Source: Thiorhodococcus drewsii AZ1
GTDB taxonomy: Bacteria > Pseudomonadota > Gammaproteobacteria > Chromatiales > Chromatiaceae
Reading direction: 5' to 3'
Assembly: GCF_000224065.1 (NCBI RefSeq)
Contig: NZ_AFWT01000009.1
Span: forward strand, 102,846 to 166,845
Length of the DNA stretch: 64,000 bases
Position 1 is the first letter of the stretch, and every line of letters starts with the position of its first letter. The notes below the pieces were generated by a model. It was not told where the DNA came from and searched no databases. It was given only the letters and a program-made list of their open reading frames with translations. Below, piece by piece: positions 1 to 7,659 of this stretch. A program made the translations under genes and the position numbers.

Positions 1-1
1 C

Positions 2-964
2 GAGGTCGACATGCCGATCGACGGCGGCTATGTCGGCATGGTCGACCGCGAGCACTTCGACGAATGGCTGCGCGAGCGCGCGGCCCAGAACGGCGCGATC
101 CGCAAGACCGGCACCTTCGAGCGCATCGAGCGCGACAGCGACGGCACCGCCGTGATCCACTTCCGCTCCGGCCAGGACCGCATCAACGGCGAGGCCGAGA
201 GCGTGCGCGCCAAGGCCGTGATCGGCGCGGACGGGGCCAACTCATTCGTCGGCAAGAATTACGTCCCAGGCTACGAGACCGTCAAATACGTCTCCGCCTA
301 CCACGAGATCGTCGCCACCCCCAAGGACGCGGATTTCGACGGTACCCGTTGCGACGTCTACTACCAGGGCGACATCTCGCCCGATTTCTACGGCTGGGTC
401 TTCCCACATGGCGACACCATCAGCGTCGGCGTCGGCACGGCCATCCCCGGATTCTCGATGCGCTCGGCCTGCACCGAGCTGCGCCGCCGCGCCGGACTAG
501 AAAACGCAGAGACCCTGAGACGCGAGGGCGCACCCATTCCGCTCGAACCGCTCAAGGTGTGGGATAACGGTCGCGACATCCTGCTCGCTGGAGACGCAGC
601 CGGCTGCGTCGCGCCAGCCTCCGGCGAGGGTATCTACTACGCCCTGGCCTGCGGGCGCATGGCAGGCGAGGCGGTCAACGAATTCTGCACCACCGGCAAC
701 CCCAAGGCGCTCAAGAAGGCCCGTCAACGCTTCATGAAGGCACACGGCAAGGTATTCTGGGTGCTGGGAATCATGCAGAAGTTCTGGTATTCCAGCGACA
801 AGCGTCGCGAGCGCTTCGTCAGCCTCTGCGCCGACCCGGACATCCAGCACCTGACCTGGGAGGCCTATATGAACAAGCGCCTGGTCAAGGCGCGACCAGG
901 TGCCCATTTCCGCATCTTCTTCAAGGATCTCGCCCACCTGCTCGGGATCGTTTCGCCTCGCTGA
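2..964 (+). CDS. bchP: Geranylgeranyl diphosphate/bacteriochlorophyllide reductase BchP, 3' part
   Basis: The reading frame is already open at the window edge, so the N-terminus with the dinucleotide-binding motif is missing and about 320 C-terminal residues are visible. BchP is an FAD-dependent enzyme that reduces the geranylgeranyl tail of bacteriochlorophyll (or geranylgeranyl diphosphate) to phytyl in three NADPH-dependent steps. Family signatures are present: YVGMVDREHFDEWLRERA near the start, GWVFPHGDTISVGVGTA in the middle, and LLAGDAAG followed by GEGIYYAL, the FAD-contacting block of geranylgeranyl reductases. This is the only photosynthesis gene in the window and is the basis for calling the host a phototroph. 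A perfect 12-bp hairpin follows the stop. Confidence 0.9.
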   Translation, partial: EVDMPIDGGYVGMVDREHFDEWLRERAAQNGAIRKTGTFERIERDSDGTAVIHFRSGQDRINGEAESVRAKAVIGADGANSFVGKNYVPGYETVKYVSAYHEIVATPKDADFDGTRCDVYYQGDISPDFYGWVFPHGDTISVGVGTAIPGFSMRSACTELRRRAGLENAETLRREGAPIPLEPLKVWDNGRDILLAGDAAGCVAPASGEGIYYALACGRMAGEAVNEFCTTGNPKALKKARQRFMKAHGKVFWVLGIMQKFWYSSDKRRERFVSLCADPDIQHLTWEAYMNKRLVKARPGAHFRIFFKDLAHLLGIVSPR

Positions 965-972
965 TGGCGAAG

Positions 973-1000
973 CGCGACCGACGCATCGGCGTCGGTCGCG
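973..1000 (+). terminator. Perfect 12-bp stem-loop after bchP
   Basis: CGCGACCGACGC and its exact complement flank an ATCG loop, starting 8 bases after the bchP stop. There is no T-run after the stem on either strand, so it may be a Rho-assisted or mRNA-stabilising 3' hairpin and not a textbook intrinsic terminator. Confidence 0.6.
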
Positions 1001-1078
1001 CACCGGGAATGGCCCCAACTGGCACGCTGCGTTACACTGCTCCGCCTGAGGCCATCCCAGCCTTCTCGCCTTTCACCC

Positions 1079-1155
<77 letters not shown>

Positions 1156-1195
1156 TTTCGACATCGCCACCCTATTCCAGCGCAAGACCGCAGTC

Positions 1196-1933
1196 TCAGT
1201 CGCCATTCTGGGCGATTCGCATCAGGCCACGCAGCACCAGATCGGGAACACGTTCGCAGGGTTTCGCGATCGCGTCCTGAATGCGGTCCGCATCCCCTCC
1301 GGTCAGCAGCAAACGCGGATCGCTTCCCGACTCGACCGCAAGACGCTCGAATAGCCGATCCGTCAGGGCAGCGACGGCCTGCACACTCCCCGCCGCCACC
1401 GCAGTTCCGGTATCCGCCGCCCAGGGCTCGCCAGTCGGCTCGGATTGGATGCGCGGGATCTGGGTGCCCGCCAACAGGCTGTTCCGCATCATCTCGACGC
1501 CAGGCAGAATCACCCCACCCAGATGGCGCCCATCGCCAAGCATGAGATCGAAGGTGACGGCCGTACCGGCATCGACGATGAGCGCGGGCCGAGCGCCAGA
1601 GGCATGGGCCTCGACCAGAGCCAACCAGCGATCGACGCCGAGACGACCGGGATCGGCATAGGCGATCCGCAGCCCCCGCCACGACGCCCGCGAACACGCG
1701 AACTCGGGCTCGACACCCCAGTAGGCGCGCGCAACCCGGCACAAGGATTCGCCGACACCCCCTCCGCCAACGTTACTGACGAGCATCCGCGACGGAGGCT
1801 CCAGGGTCTCCCAGCAGGCCAGCAGGTCGAGCGGAACCGCACCGCCGTGACGAACGATCTCCGGCTGAGACACACCCTCTGCGGCTGCACGGCTCCAGCG
1901 CAGGTTCGTATTTCCGATATCGAGCAGCAACAT
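1196..1933 (-). CDS. coaX: Type III pantothenate kinase
   Basis: CoaX phosphorylates pantothenate with ATP, the first step of coenzyme A synthesis. It is a type III (ASKHA-fold) enzyme, insensitive to CoA feedback. In a 245-residue reading the phosphate-1 motif DIGNTN is at residues 5-10, the GVDRW motif at 99-103 and the phosphate-2 motif DAGTAVTFD at 121-129, all typical of the family, and the length is normal. An upstream in-frame TTG at 1939 overlaps the birA stop, but ATG at 1933 has AGGAG at a good distance, so I prefer it. It is the last gene of an M61 peptidase-birA-coaX operon. birA and coaX are also neighbours in many other bacteria. Confidence 0.95.
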   Translation of the reverse strand: MLLLDIGNTNLRWSRAAAEGVSQPEIVRHGGAVPLDLLACWETLEPPSRMLVSNVGGGGVGESLCRVARAYWGVEPEFACSRASWRGLRIAYADPGRLGVDRWLALVEAHASGARPALIVDAGTAVTFDLMLGDGRHLGGVILPGVEMMRNSLLAGTQIPRIQSEPTGEPWAADTGTAVAAGSVQAVAALTDRLFERLAVESGSDPRLLLTGGDADRIQDAIAKPCERVPDLVLRGLMRIAQNGD

Positions 1934-1935
1934 GA

Positions 1936-2934
1936 TCAAGACTCCTGAGCCCGAAGGCTTACTTCGCCGGCCTGGAACGGCACTCGCCCCTCGGGCGTCT
2001 CCAGAATCAAGGAACCGTCGGCCGCAATACCCGCATGCGTACCCTGAATGACGCGATCTCCGAGGATCAGACGCACCGGTTCGCCATGAAGCCTATCGAA
2101 ACGGCGCCAAAGATCGATGAACGGCGACAGACCTTCGCGCCCATAGCGCTCCAACGCGCTCACCAGCGCCTCCAGCAAGCGACCGGCGAGCACATTGCGG
2201 CAACGGCTGAGCTCCGGCATCGCCTCCTCGATCGAGGCCCATGGCTGCTCGATCGAAGCCCCCTGGGTCGGCTGCATGCGCAGATTGATCCCGAGACCGA
2301 TCACCAGATGACTCGGCCCCTGGGACTCTCCGGACACCTCAAGCAATAGACCCGCGAGCTTGCGGCGGCGCCAGAGCAGATCGTTGGGCCATTTCAAGGA
2401 GAGATCCTCGATCCCCTCCGAACGCAACAGATCGGCAATGACCGCGCCAACGGCGAGGCTCATGCCGCCCAAGGCGGCGGGCGCCAAGGGGAAGCGCCAG
2501 AGCAGAGACAGATAGAGATTGACACCGAAGGGCGATACCCAAACACGCCCCCGGCGCCCGCGTCCGGCGGTTTGGCGCTCGGCGAGACAGGCCACGCCCG
2601 AGGGCATGCCAAGCGCGGCCTCGCGCATCAGATAGGCACTGGTCGAATCGATCTGATCCTGGATCTCAAGACGCGTCAAACCGGCCCGCGCGCGGCCCGA
2701 CATAGCCGCCAGGATCGCCTCGCGATCGAGCAGCTCCAATGGCACCGGCAGCCGGTAGCCACGACCGCGCACCGACTCGATCTCCAAGTCGAATTGATCG
2801 GCCGTCCTGCGCAACGCCTTCCACACGGCGGCGCGCGTGACCCCGAGATGCTCGGCGATCGCCTCTCCAGAATGAAATTGACCATCCGCCAACATACGGA
2901 TCAATGCGAAATGACGCTCCATCGCTTGACTCAT
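1936..2934 (-). CDS. birA: Bifunctional biotin-protein ligase / biotin operon repressor
   Basis: BirA activates biotin to biotinyl-AMP and transfers it to the biotin carrier protein of acetyl-CoA carboxylase; the bifunctional form also represses biotin genes. The 332-residue product has an N-terminal winged helix-turn-helix (about residues 5-60, with SGEAIAEHLGVTRAAVWKAL), the biotin/ATP loop GRGRRGRVW at 124-132, the catalytic KWPND at 181-185, and a small C-terminal SH3-like domain. It is therefore the long, DNA-binding type. The start overlaps the upstream peptidase stop as ATGA. No biotin biosynthesis gene lies in this window, so the operator targets are not visible here. Confidence 0.96.
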   Translation of the reverse strand: MSQAMERHFALIRMLADGQFHSGEAIAEHLGVTRAAVWKALRRTADQFDLEIESVRGRGYRLPVPLELLDREAILAAMSGRARAGLTRLEIQDQIDSTSAYLMREAALGMPSGVACLAERQTAGRGRRGRVWVSPFGVNLYLSLLWRFPLAPAALGGMSLAVGAVIADLLRSEGIEDLSLKWPNDLLWRRRKLAGLLLEVSGESQGPSHLVIGLGINLRMQPTQGASIEQPWASIEEAMPELSRCRNVLAGRLLEALVSALERYGREGLSPFIDLWRRFDRLHGEPVRLILGDRVIQGTHAGIAADGSLILETPEGRVPFQAGEVSLRAQES

Positions 2935-4796
2935 GCCAGACTCGCAAGCCAGGCGCGCCTGGCCTGCTCGACCGACTCGGCGGGCTGATCGAGCCAGAGG
3001 AGCTCACAGGTATCGGAGGCGGCGGGCTGCAGATCGGCTCGTAGCACCAGAAGCTCGTCACGCCGGAACAGATGCAGCGTGACACCCGCGTCTTGGGTCG
3101 CCGCACGCTCTAGAAGTCGCCCCAGATTCTCGGCGCTCGCTCGCAAGCCGTCCACGGCGATCAGGGTGTCGCCAGGCGCCAAGCCAGCGCGCTCACCGGC
3201 CCCGCCGGTCAGGACGCTCTGAACGACCGCCTCGGAGACACCTGGACGCAAACGGATGGAGAGACCATTGCCTGGCGCAATCGGGTCGAAGGATTCGACC
3301 AGGCCACCCAGATCCTTGTCGCCACGCGAGGGGCGCAAACGCATTCCGATACCGACGGTTTCGAGCAGCGGAACCAGGTCCAGATCCTGGGTCGAATCGA
3401 GGGCGAGCGCGAAGAACTCGCTCAGATCCAAGCCGGACACCGATTGGGCGATCGCCTCCACGCCGCGCTCGGGAACGCCGATCCCAGGTTCGCCATGCGC
3501 GCGCCAGAGGGCACGCATGACATCGTCGAGCGAAACGGCACCCTGGGTGCACTCACGCAGGGTCAGATCGAGCGCCAAGGCGACGAGGGCCCCCTTGGCG
3601 TAGTAACTGACGATGGCATTGGGGGCGTTCTCGTCCTGCTTGTAGAACTTGGTCCAGGCATCGAAGCTCGAATCGGCCAAGGTCTGCACCCCTCGTCCGG
3701 GGCCGCGCATGACCCGAGTAATGGTCGTCGCCAACATGCCGAGATAGGTCTTGGGATCGATGCAGCCGCAGCGGACAAGGGCCAGCTCATCATAGTAAGA
3801 GGTGATGCCCTCGAACGCCCAGAGCAAACGGGTATGTACCTCACGATCGAGCCCGCCTTCCATCAAAGCGGCGGGACGGATGCGCTTGACCATCCAGAGA
3901 TGGAAGTATTCGTGACTACAGAGCCCGAGGAATCGGCCATAGCCAGCGGACACCCCTTCGTCCATCGAACCGGCAAGATCGTCCCTCGCACACATGAGGC
4001 TGGTCGAGTAACGGTGCTCAAGACCACCATACCCATCACCGACCACCGTCAACAGGAACAGATAGCGATCGATCGGCAGCACACCGAAGAGTGCCGCGTG
4101 CTGAGCACAGATACGCTCCAGATCCTTGATCAGACGGGACTCGCTCACCCAATGACGCCCTGTGATCGCCATGCCATGACGAATTCCGCCGACTTCGAAG
4201 GAGAAGGATCTGAATCGCCCCATCTCGACCGGGTGATCGATCAGGTCGTCATAGCCCTCGGCCGCATAGAGCCCGAATCCATTCGCGTCCGCATTCAGAA
4301 GACGCAGACTCGTCGCCACCCGCCAATCCCCCGACCGATCAGAAGGAGGCGGAAGCAGCTCGATTTGACAGGGAAGATGATCGAGGCCCTCGGCGCGCAA
4401 CAACAACGCGGGGCCGTTGAAATAGGCGTGGGTCGCATCGAGATGAGCACCGCGCACGGAGAGATCCCATGCGAAGACTTGATACGACAGGATGAGCGGT
4501 TTCCCGAACGTCTCGCAGAGCCAAGTCTGCTTGTCTGTTTTGTGTATAGGAAGCGCCGCGCCCGTTTCATCGACGGCGTCCAATTTCAACAGATTTCGGG
4601 CGAAATCACGCACCATATAGCTGCCTGGAATCCAGGCGGGCATGGATAGGCGCAACGAACCGAGCGGCGGATCCTGTATCCGCATCTCGATGCGGAACAG
4701 ATGGGCATGAGGATTTTCAGGCCGAACCCGGTAGCTAACCGAAAAATAACCGGGAACCTGTTCTGAAGGGGCGTTTTCTGAATGGATATCGAGCAT
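2931..4796 (-). CDS. M61-family metallopeptidase with C-terminal PDZ domain
   Basis: The 621-residue product matches the glycyl aminopeptidase (M61) family: an N-terminal beta domain (about 15-200), a gluzincin-like catalytic domain with the zinc motif HEYFH at residues 295-299 preceded by GGLEHRYS (258-265), and a PDZ domain around 520-580 with GAGERAGLAPGD. The family cleaves N-terminal Gly or Ala from peptides. No signal peptide is evident from this start, so it is probably cytoplasmic. A GTG at 4868 would add 24 residues (rich in V, I and L), which I regard as less likely. It is the first gene of a tightly coupled operon with birA and coaX (4-nt overlap with birA); the functional reason for that linkage is unclear. 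Confidence 0.88.
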   Translation of the reverse strand: MLDIHSENAPSEQVPGYFSVSYRVRPENPHAHLFRIEMRIQDPPLGSLRLSMPAWIPGSYMVRDFARNLLKLDAVDETGAALPIHKTDKQTWLCETFGKPLILSYQVFAWDLSVRGAHLDATHAYFNGPALLLRAEGLDHLPCQIELLPPPSDRSGDWRVATSLRLLNADANGFGLYAAEGYDDLIDHPVEMGRFRSFSFEVGGIRHGMAITGRHWVSESRLIKDLERICAQHAALFGVLPIDRYLFLLTVVGDGYGGLEHRYSTSLMCARDDLAGSMDEGVSAGYGRFLGLCSHEYFHLWMVKRIRPAALMEGGLDREVHTRLLWAFEGITSYYDELALVRCGCIDPKTYLGMLATTITRVMRGPGRGVQTLADSSFDAWTKFYKQDENAPNAIVSYYAKGALVALALDLTLRECTQGAVSLDDVMRALWRAHGEPGIGVPERGVEAIAQSVSGLDLSEFFALALDSTQDLDLVPLLETVGIGMRLRPSRGDKDLGGLVESFDPIAPGNGLSIRLRPGVSEAVVQSVLTGGAGERAGLAPGDTLIAVDGLRASAENLGRLLERAATQDAGVTLHLFRRDELLVLRADLQPAASDTCELLWLDQPAESVEQARRAWLASLA

Positions 4797-4882
4797 GAGA
4801 AGGCATCGGATGATAACAACCAGCCGATAGACTACCAGGCTCGAACGAACAAAATCGATCGGACACACAATGCCCGATCAAA

Positions 4883-4908
4883 GCCCCCGGATCAAACCAT
4901 CCAGGGGC
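4883..4908 (-). terminator. Stem-loop downstream of the RRM protein gene
   Basis: On the minus strand GCCCCTGGAT and ATCCGGGGGC pair (one mismatch) around a 6-base loop, followed by TTTGATC. It lies 10 bases after the RRM gene stop and before the M61 start, so it probably separates the two transcripts. The T-tract is short. Confidence 0.55.
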
Positions 4909-4918
4909 GATCAACAGT

Positions 4919-5194
4919 CTACCAGCGCGGTGCACGAGCCGGACGCGGGCTGCGCGGCTTCGCCTCGTTGACCTTCATGTTGCGCCCCTTGAGCGGAGTT
5001 TCATTCAGTCCCTTGATCGCGGCATCAGCCTCGGCGTTGTTAGACATCTCCACGAAGCCGAACCCCTTGGAATTACCGGTGAACTTATCGGTAATCAAGC
5101 TCGCGCTGGAGATCTCGCCATACGTCGAGAACGCCGCGCGCAGGTCTTCTTCGGTGACACTATAGGCCAAGTTGCCGACATAGATGTTCATCAT
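4919..5194 (-). CDS. RRM-type RNA-binding protein
   Basis: This is a 91-residue single RNA-recognition-motif protein of the bacterial/cyanobacterial Rbp type. RNP2 is IYVGNL at residues 4-9 and RNP1 is KGFGFVEM at 43-50, carrying the aromatic residues that stack on RNA. A short basic, proline-rich tail (PRSPRPARAPRW) ends it. Such proteins bind single-stranded RNA and are often induced by cold. I see no specific cold-shock leader, though the 494-base region upstream is less GC-rich than the surroundings. Two consecutive ATGs exist (5194 and 5191), with GGA about 8 bases upstream. It is probably monocistronic. Confidence 0.93.
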   Translation of the reverse strand: MMNIYVGNLAYSVTEEDLRAAFSTYGEISSASLITDKFTGNSKGFGFVEMSNNAEADAAIKGLNETPLKGRNMKVNEAKPRSPRPARAPRW

Positions 5195-5688
5195 TCAAAT
5201 TCCATGGATCGCGCATTGAAGAAAAGTGAGAACGGTCGAAAAATCAATGCACAACTGATTCGACGGTCTTTGCCTCCAACCATTGGAGACGAAGTGTGCT
5301 TAGGACTCAACCGTCCGATCCCGCATCACGATGCATTCGGGAAAAAACGGTACCTGAACAACTCGAAACCAGTTGCGGAGACAATGCAGCCTTTGAGGGA
5401 CTGGAGATCCAGAAAAGGGCGTTCAGAGAGAGAGCCTGTATCTAGAGGAAAGATCTGACGCGACACTCCGAGCCGTCGCGATCTAGTTGAGCAGGAGTTT
5501 AAGTGCTCGTCAAACCAAAATCTAGTAGGGAAAAATACGTGACTGAGCGGAGCAACGGCCGGACCTGCCAAGATCGGATCTTGCCGTCTGACGATCGAAA
5601 CCCCGCTCCAATCCATACCGCATCCATCACGCACGCCTAGCGGAAACCGAATAGGCGACACGGATGCGCAGGCCAGGACAGCCTGTCC
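5195..5688. other. Intergenic region without a convincing gene
   Basis: This is a 494-base spacer between the RRM gene and the H-NS-like gene (both minus strand), visibly less GC-rich than the surroundings. Open frames of up to 111 codons exist on both strands but lack ribosome-binding sites and coding-like composition. It must hold the RRM promoter and leader; I could not identify a clear -35/-10 pair. A small inverted repeat (AGGACA-GCC-TGTCCT, 5675-5689) overlaps the end of the H-NS-like gene. Confidence 0.5.
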
Positions 5689-6081
5689 TTAGATCTCGCG
5701 CAAAGAGTTCGCCTTGAACGCCTCACGGTCCTCTTTCGAAGACGGATCGTATCCCTGCTCCTGCATCTTCTTTTTCATCCAGCCTGGCAGAACACCGCGA
5801 ACATAGACGTTCTCGGAGTTATCCGGATCCACATAACGCTTATACTGGCGATCACCAGACAGCTTGCGGCCAGCACCACGCCGCCGCTTAGGGGCGACGA
5901 GCGGAATGATCTCGTCGTAATCGTATCCGTTACTCTCGATCAGATCCCTGACCTGCTGAACGATATCATCCTTACCTTCCTCTCGACGCGTTTCCAGAAG
6001 ACGCTTCAACTCAGTCTTTTTGGATTCGGCCTCGTCCAGCTGACGCTGGATCTCTTCGACGCTAAGATTAGCGTACTCCAC
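5689..6081 (-). CDS. H-NS-family nucleoid protein
   Basis: The 130-residue product has an N-terminal coiled-coil oligomerisation region (residues 5-50, heptad-like, rich in E, K, Q and L), a basic linker (KRRRGAGRKLSG, 65-76) and a C-terminal H-NS-type DNA-binding segment, YVDPDNSENVYVRGVLPGWMKK (83-104), resembling the family core in which a basic loop enters the AT-rich minor groove. I chose the GTG start at 6081 because TTGGAGGT lies 8 bases upstream; an ATG at 6108 would place that site inside the gene. The expected role is silencing of AT-rich or foreign DNA. The gene has a near-consensus promoter with a perfect 34-bp dyad at its start site. Confidence 0.88.
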   Translation of the reverse strand: MEYANLSVEEIQRQLDEAESKKTELKRLLETRREEGKDDIVQQVRDLIESNGYDYDEIIPLVAPKRRRGAGRKLSGDRQYKRYVDPDNSENVYVRGVLPGWMKKKMQEQGYDPSSKEDREAFKANSLREI

Positions 6082-6116
6082 GTGCGATACCTCCAATAGG
6101 TGGGACATAGACGGTC

Positions 6117-6150
6117 ATTCAGAAGCACGATATCAATCGCGCTTCTGAAT
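6117..6150 (-). promoter_or_regulatory. Perfect dyad at the transcription start of the H-NS-like gene
   Basis: ATTCAGAAGC (6117-6126) and GCTTCTGAAT (6141-6150) are exact complements separated by 14 bases. The right arm directly abuts the -10 hexamer (6151-6156), so the dyad covers the expected start site. It could be a repressor operator, or a 5'-terminal hairpin protecting the mRNA. Confidence 0.6.
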
Positions 6151-6178
6151 AATGTATGCAATAACTATTAAATGTCAA
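6151..6178 (-). promoter_or_regulatory. Sigma-70 promoter of the H-NS-like gene
   Basis: On the minus strand a perfect -35 TTGACA (6178-6173) and -10 TACATT (6156-6151) are separated by 16 bases. The start would fall about 65 bases before the GTG codon. Confidence 0.7.
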
Positions 6179-6423
6179 GAAAACATCGCTTCATTTCGTG
6201 ACGCATGACGAGAAATCACGCAAAACGCCAAGAAAAGGACAACACGAAAGGACGACGCGAGACATAACAACGAAGACGATTATCAAGAATCGCAATGAAC
6301 CGAGAAGCCAATAGGCAGACATATAAATTTCCATTGGCGCCTGAACCAAACCGGGCTTACCCCCTCGAAAACGGGATAAGGATAAAAAGGGCCACAGAGC
6401 TATTCGACCCTGAATCAGAACGC

Positions 6424-7473
6424 TTAACCGGAGAGATCGCCCTCAACTTCGGCGCGAGTCAGAAACATCGCATCTCCATAGCTGAAGAAACGATATCCCT
6501 CAGCAATGGCATGGCGATAGGCGTTCATGATGGAGGCATAACCAGAGAACGCCGCCACGAGCATCAACAAAGTGGATTCGGGCAAATGGAAATTGGTCAC
6601 CATTGCGTCGACGACGCGGAAACGATAACCGGGCCGAATAAAGAGACGACTCTCGCCCCTGAAGGGCACCAGTGAACCACCCGCTGCAGCCGTTTCGAGA
6701 CTCCGAACGCAGGTGGTACCAACCGCAATGACGCGCCCACCTCGTGAGCGCGTCCGCTCGACCTGCGCGCAAACCGCCTCGGACACCTCCAGCCATTCGG
6801 CATGCATCTGGTGCTGATCGAGATCATCGGTCCGCACCGGCTGAAAGGTTCCAGCACCGACATGGAGCGTCACCTCGGCCCGTTCGATTCCCATGTCCGC
6901 CAGACGCGCCAGCATCGCCTCATCGAAATGCAGGCCTGCCGTCGGCGCCGCGACCGCACCCTCGTGGCGCGCAAACAGGGTCTGATAGCGCGCATCGTCG
7001 GTCGTGTCGTCCGGGCGCTGGATATAGGGCGGCAGAGGAAGATGCCCGTAGGCATCCATCAGCTCCGCATACCCAAGATCGCACGCACGCAGTCGAAACA
7101 AGGCGCCCTCTCGCCCCAACACCTGCAAGCAGGCACCCTCGGCCAGACGAATACGACTGCCTTCGCGCGGGGACTTGCTGGCGCGAACATGGGCGAGCGC
7201 TTCGTCGGGCGCGATCAGACGCTCGATGAGCACCTCGACACGACCGCCGCTCTCCTTGTGCCCAAACAAACGCGCGCGCATCACCCGCGTGTTGTTGAAC
7301 ACCAGCAGATCGTTGGGACGCAACAGTTGGGGCAGATCCCTGAACAAGCGATCACAAGGCAGCATGGGCGCGCCCTCCAGCGTCAGAAGACGCGCTCCGG
7401 CACGCTCGGCCGGCGGTCGCTGCGCGATCAATTCGGGAGGGAGGTCGTAATGGAAATCGGATCGCCGCATCAT
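6424..7473 (-). CDS. queA: S-adenosylmethionine:tRNA ribosyltransferase-isomerase
   Basis: QueA transfers and isomerises the ribosyl group of SAM onto 7-aminomethyl-deazaguanine at tRNA position 34, giving epoxyqueuosine. The 349-residue protein is full length. It begins MMRRSDFHYDLPPELIAQRP, the family's N-terminal signature, with FNNTRVMRARL near residue 60, HEGAVAAPTAGLHFDE in the middle, and FHLPESTLLML with GDAMFL near the C-terminus. Its usual partners tgt, yajC and secDF are not adjacent, so queA stands alone here, divergent from namZ. Confidence 0.96.
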   Translation of the reverse strand: MMRRSDFHYDLPPELIAQRPPAERAGARLLTLEGAPMLPCDRLFRDLPQLLRPNDLLVFNNTRVMRARLFGHKESGGRVEVLIERLIAPDEALAHVRASKSPREGSRIRLAEGACLQVLGREGALFRLRACDLGYAELMDAYGHLPLPPYIQRPDDTTDDARYQTLFARHEGAVAAPTAGLHFDEAMLARLADMGIERAEVTLHVGAGTFQPVRTDDLDQHQMHAEWLEVSEAVCAQVERTRSRGGRVIAVGTTCVRSLETAAAGGSLVPFRGESRLFIRPGYRFRVVDAMVTNFHLPESTLLMLVAAFSGYASIMNAYRHAIAEGYRFFSYGDAMFLTRAEVEGDLSG

Positions 7474-7512
7474 TCTTCGCTGGAGTCAGCCAGCCACTCT
7501 GTAGAAACACTC

Positions 7513-7541
7513 CGCCAAAACCCTCTTTAAGGGATTTGGCG
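7513..7541. repeat. Inverted repeat between divergent queA and namZ
   Basis: CGCCAAA-A-CCCT and AGGG-A-TTTGGCG pair as a 7+4 bp stem with one A-A mismatch and a 5-base loop. It lies 40 bases upstream of queA and about 120 upstream of namZ, so it could be an operator or a leader hairpin of queA. There is no terminal T-run. Confidence 0.4.
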
Positions 7542-7659
7542 AAACGCTCGATTCAATTGGTAAAGGTATCCAGCGTCATCACGCATTGAGTTGAGGCCCG
7601 ATTCAGGGAGACAATCCGCGCCTCACTTGAACAATAGGTCCCGACACAGGTTCTGGAAC

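Larger units (their letters stand above)
6082..6423. other. Intergenic region with H-NS-like promoter; remainder empty
   Basis: The first 100 bases hold the leader, dyad and promoter of the H-NS-like gene. The rest (about 6180-6423), up to the end of queA, is relatively A-rich. I see no RNA gene or strong terminator; one plus-strand frame starting at 6295 runs into queA antisense and has no ribosome-binding site. Confidence 0.5.

Noticed and set aside
3444..4649. A 401-codon plus-strand frame
   Set aside because: It is antisense to the M61 peptidase gene, whose zinc motif and domains are clear.
5204..5458. An 84-codon plus-strand frame in the RRM/H-NS spacer
   Set aside because: No Shine-Dalgarno, no recognisable family, and it overlaps the region that must hold the RRM promoter and leader.
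6295..6675. A 126-codon plus-strand frame upstream of and into queA
   Set aside because: More than half is antisense to queA, and no ribosome-binding site is visible.
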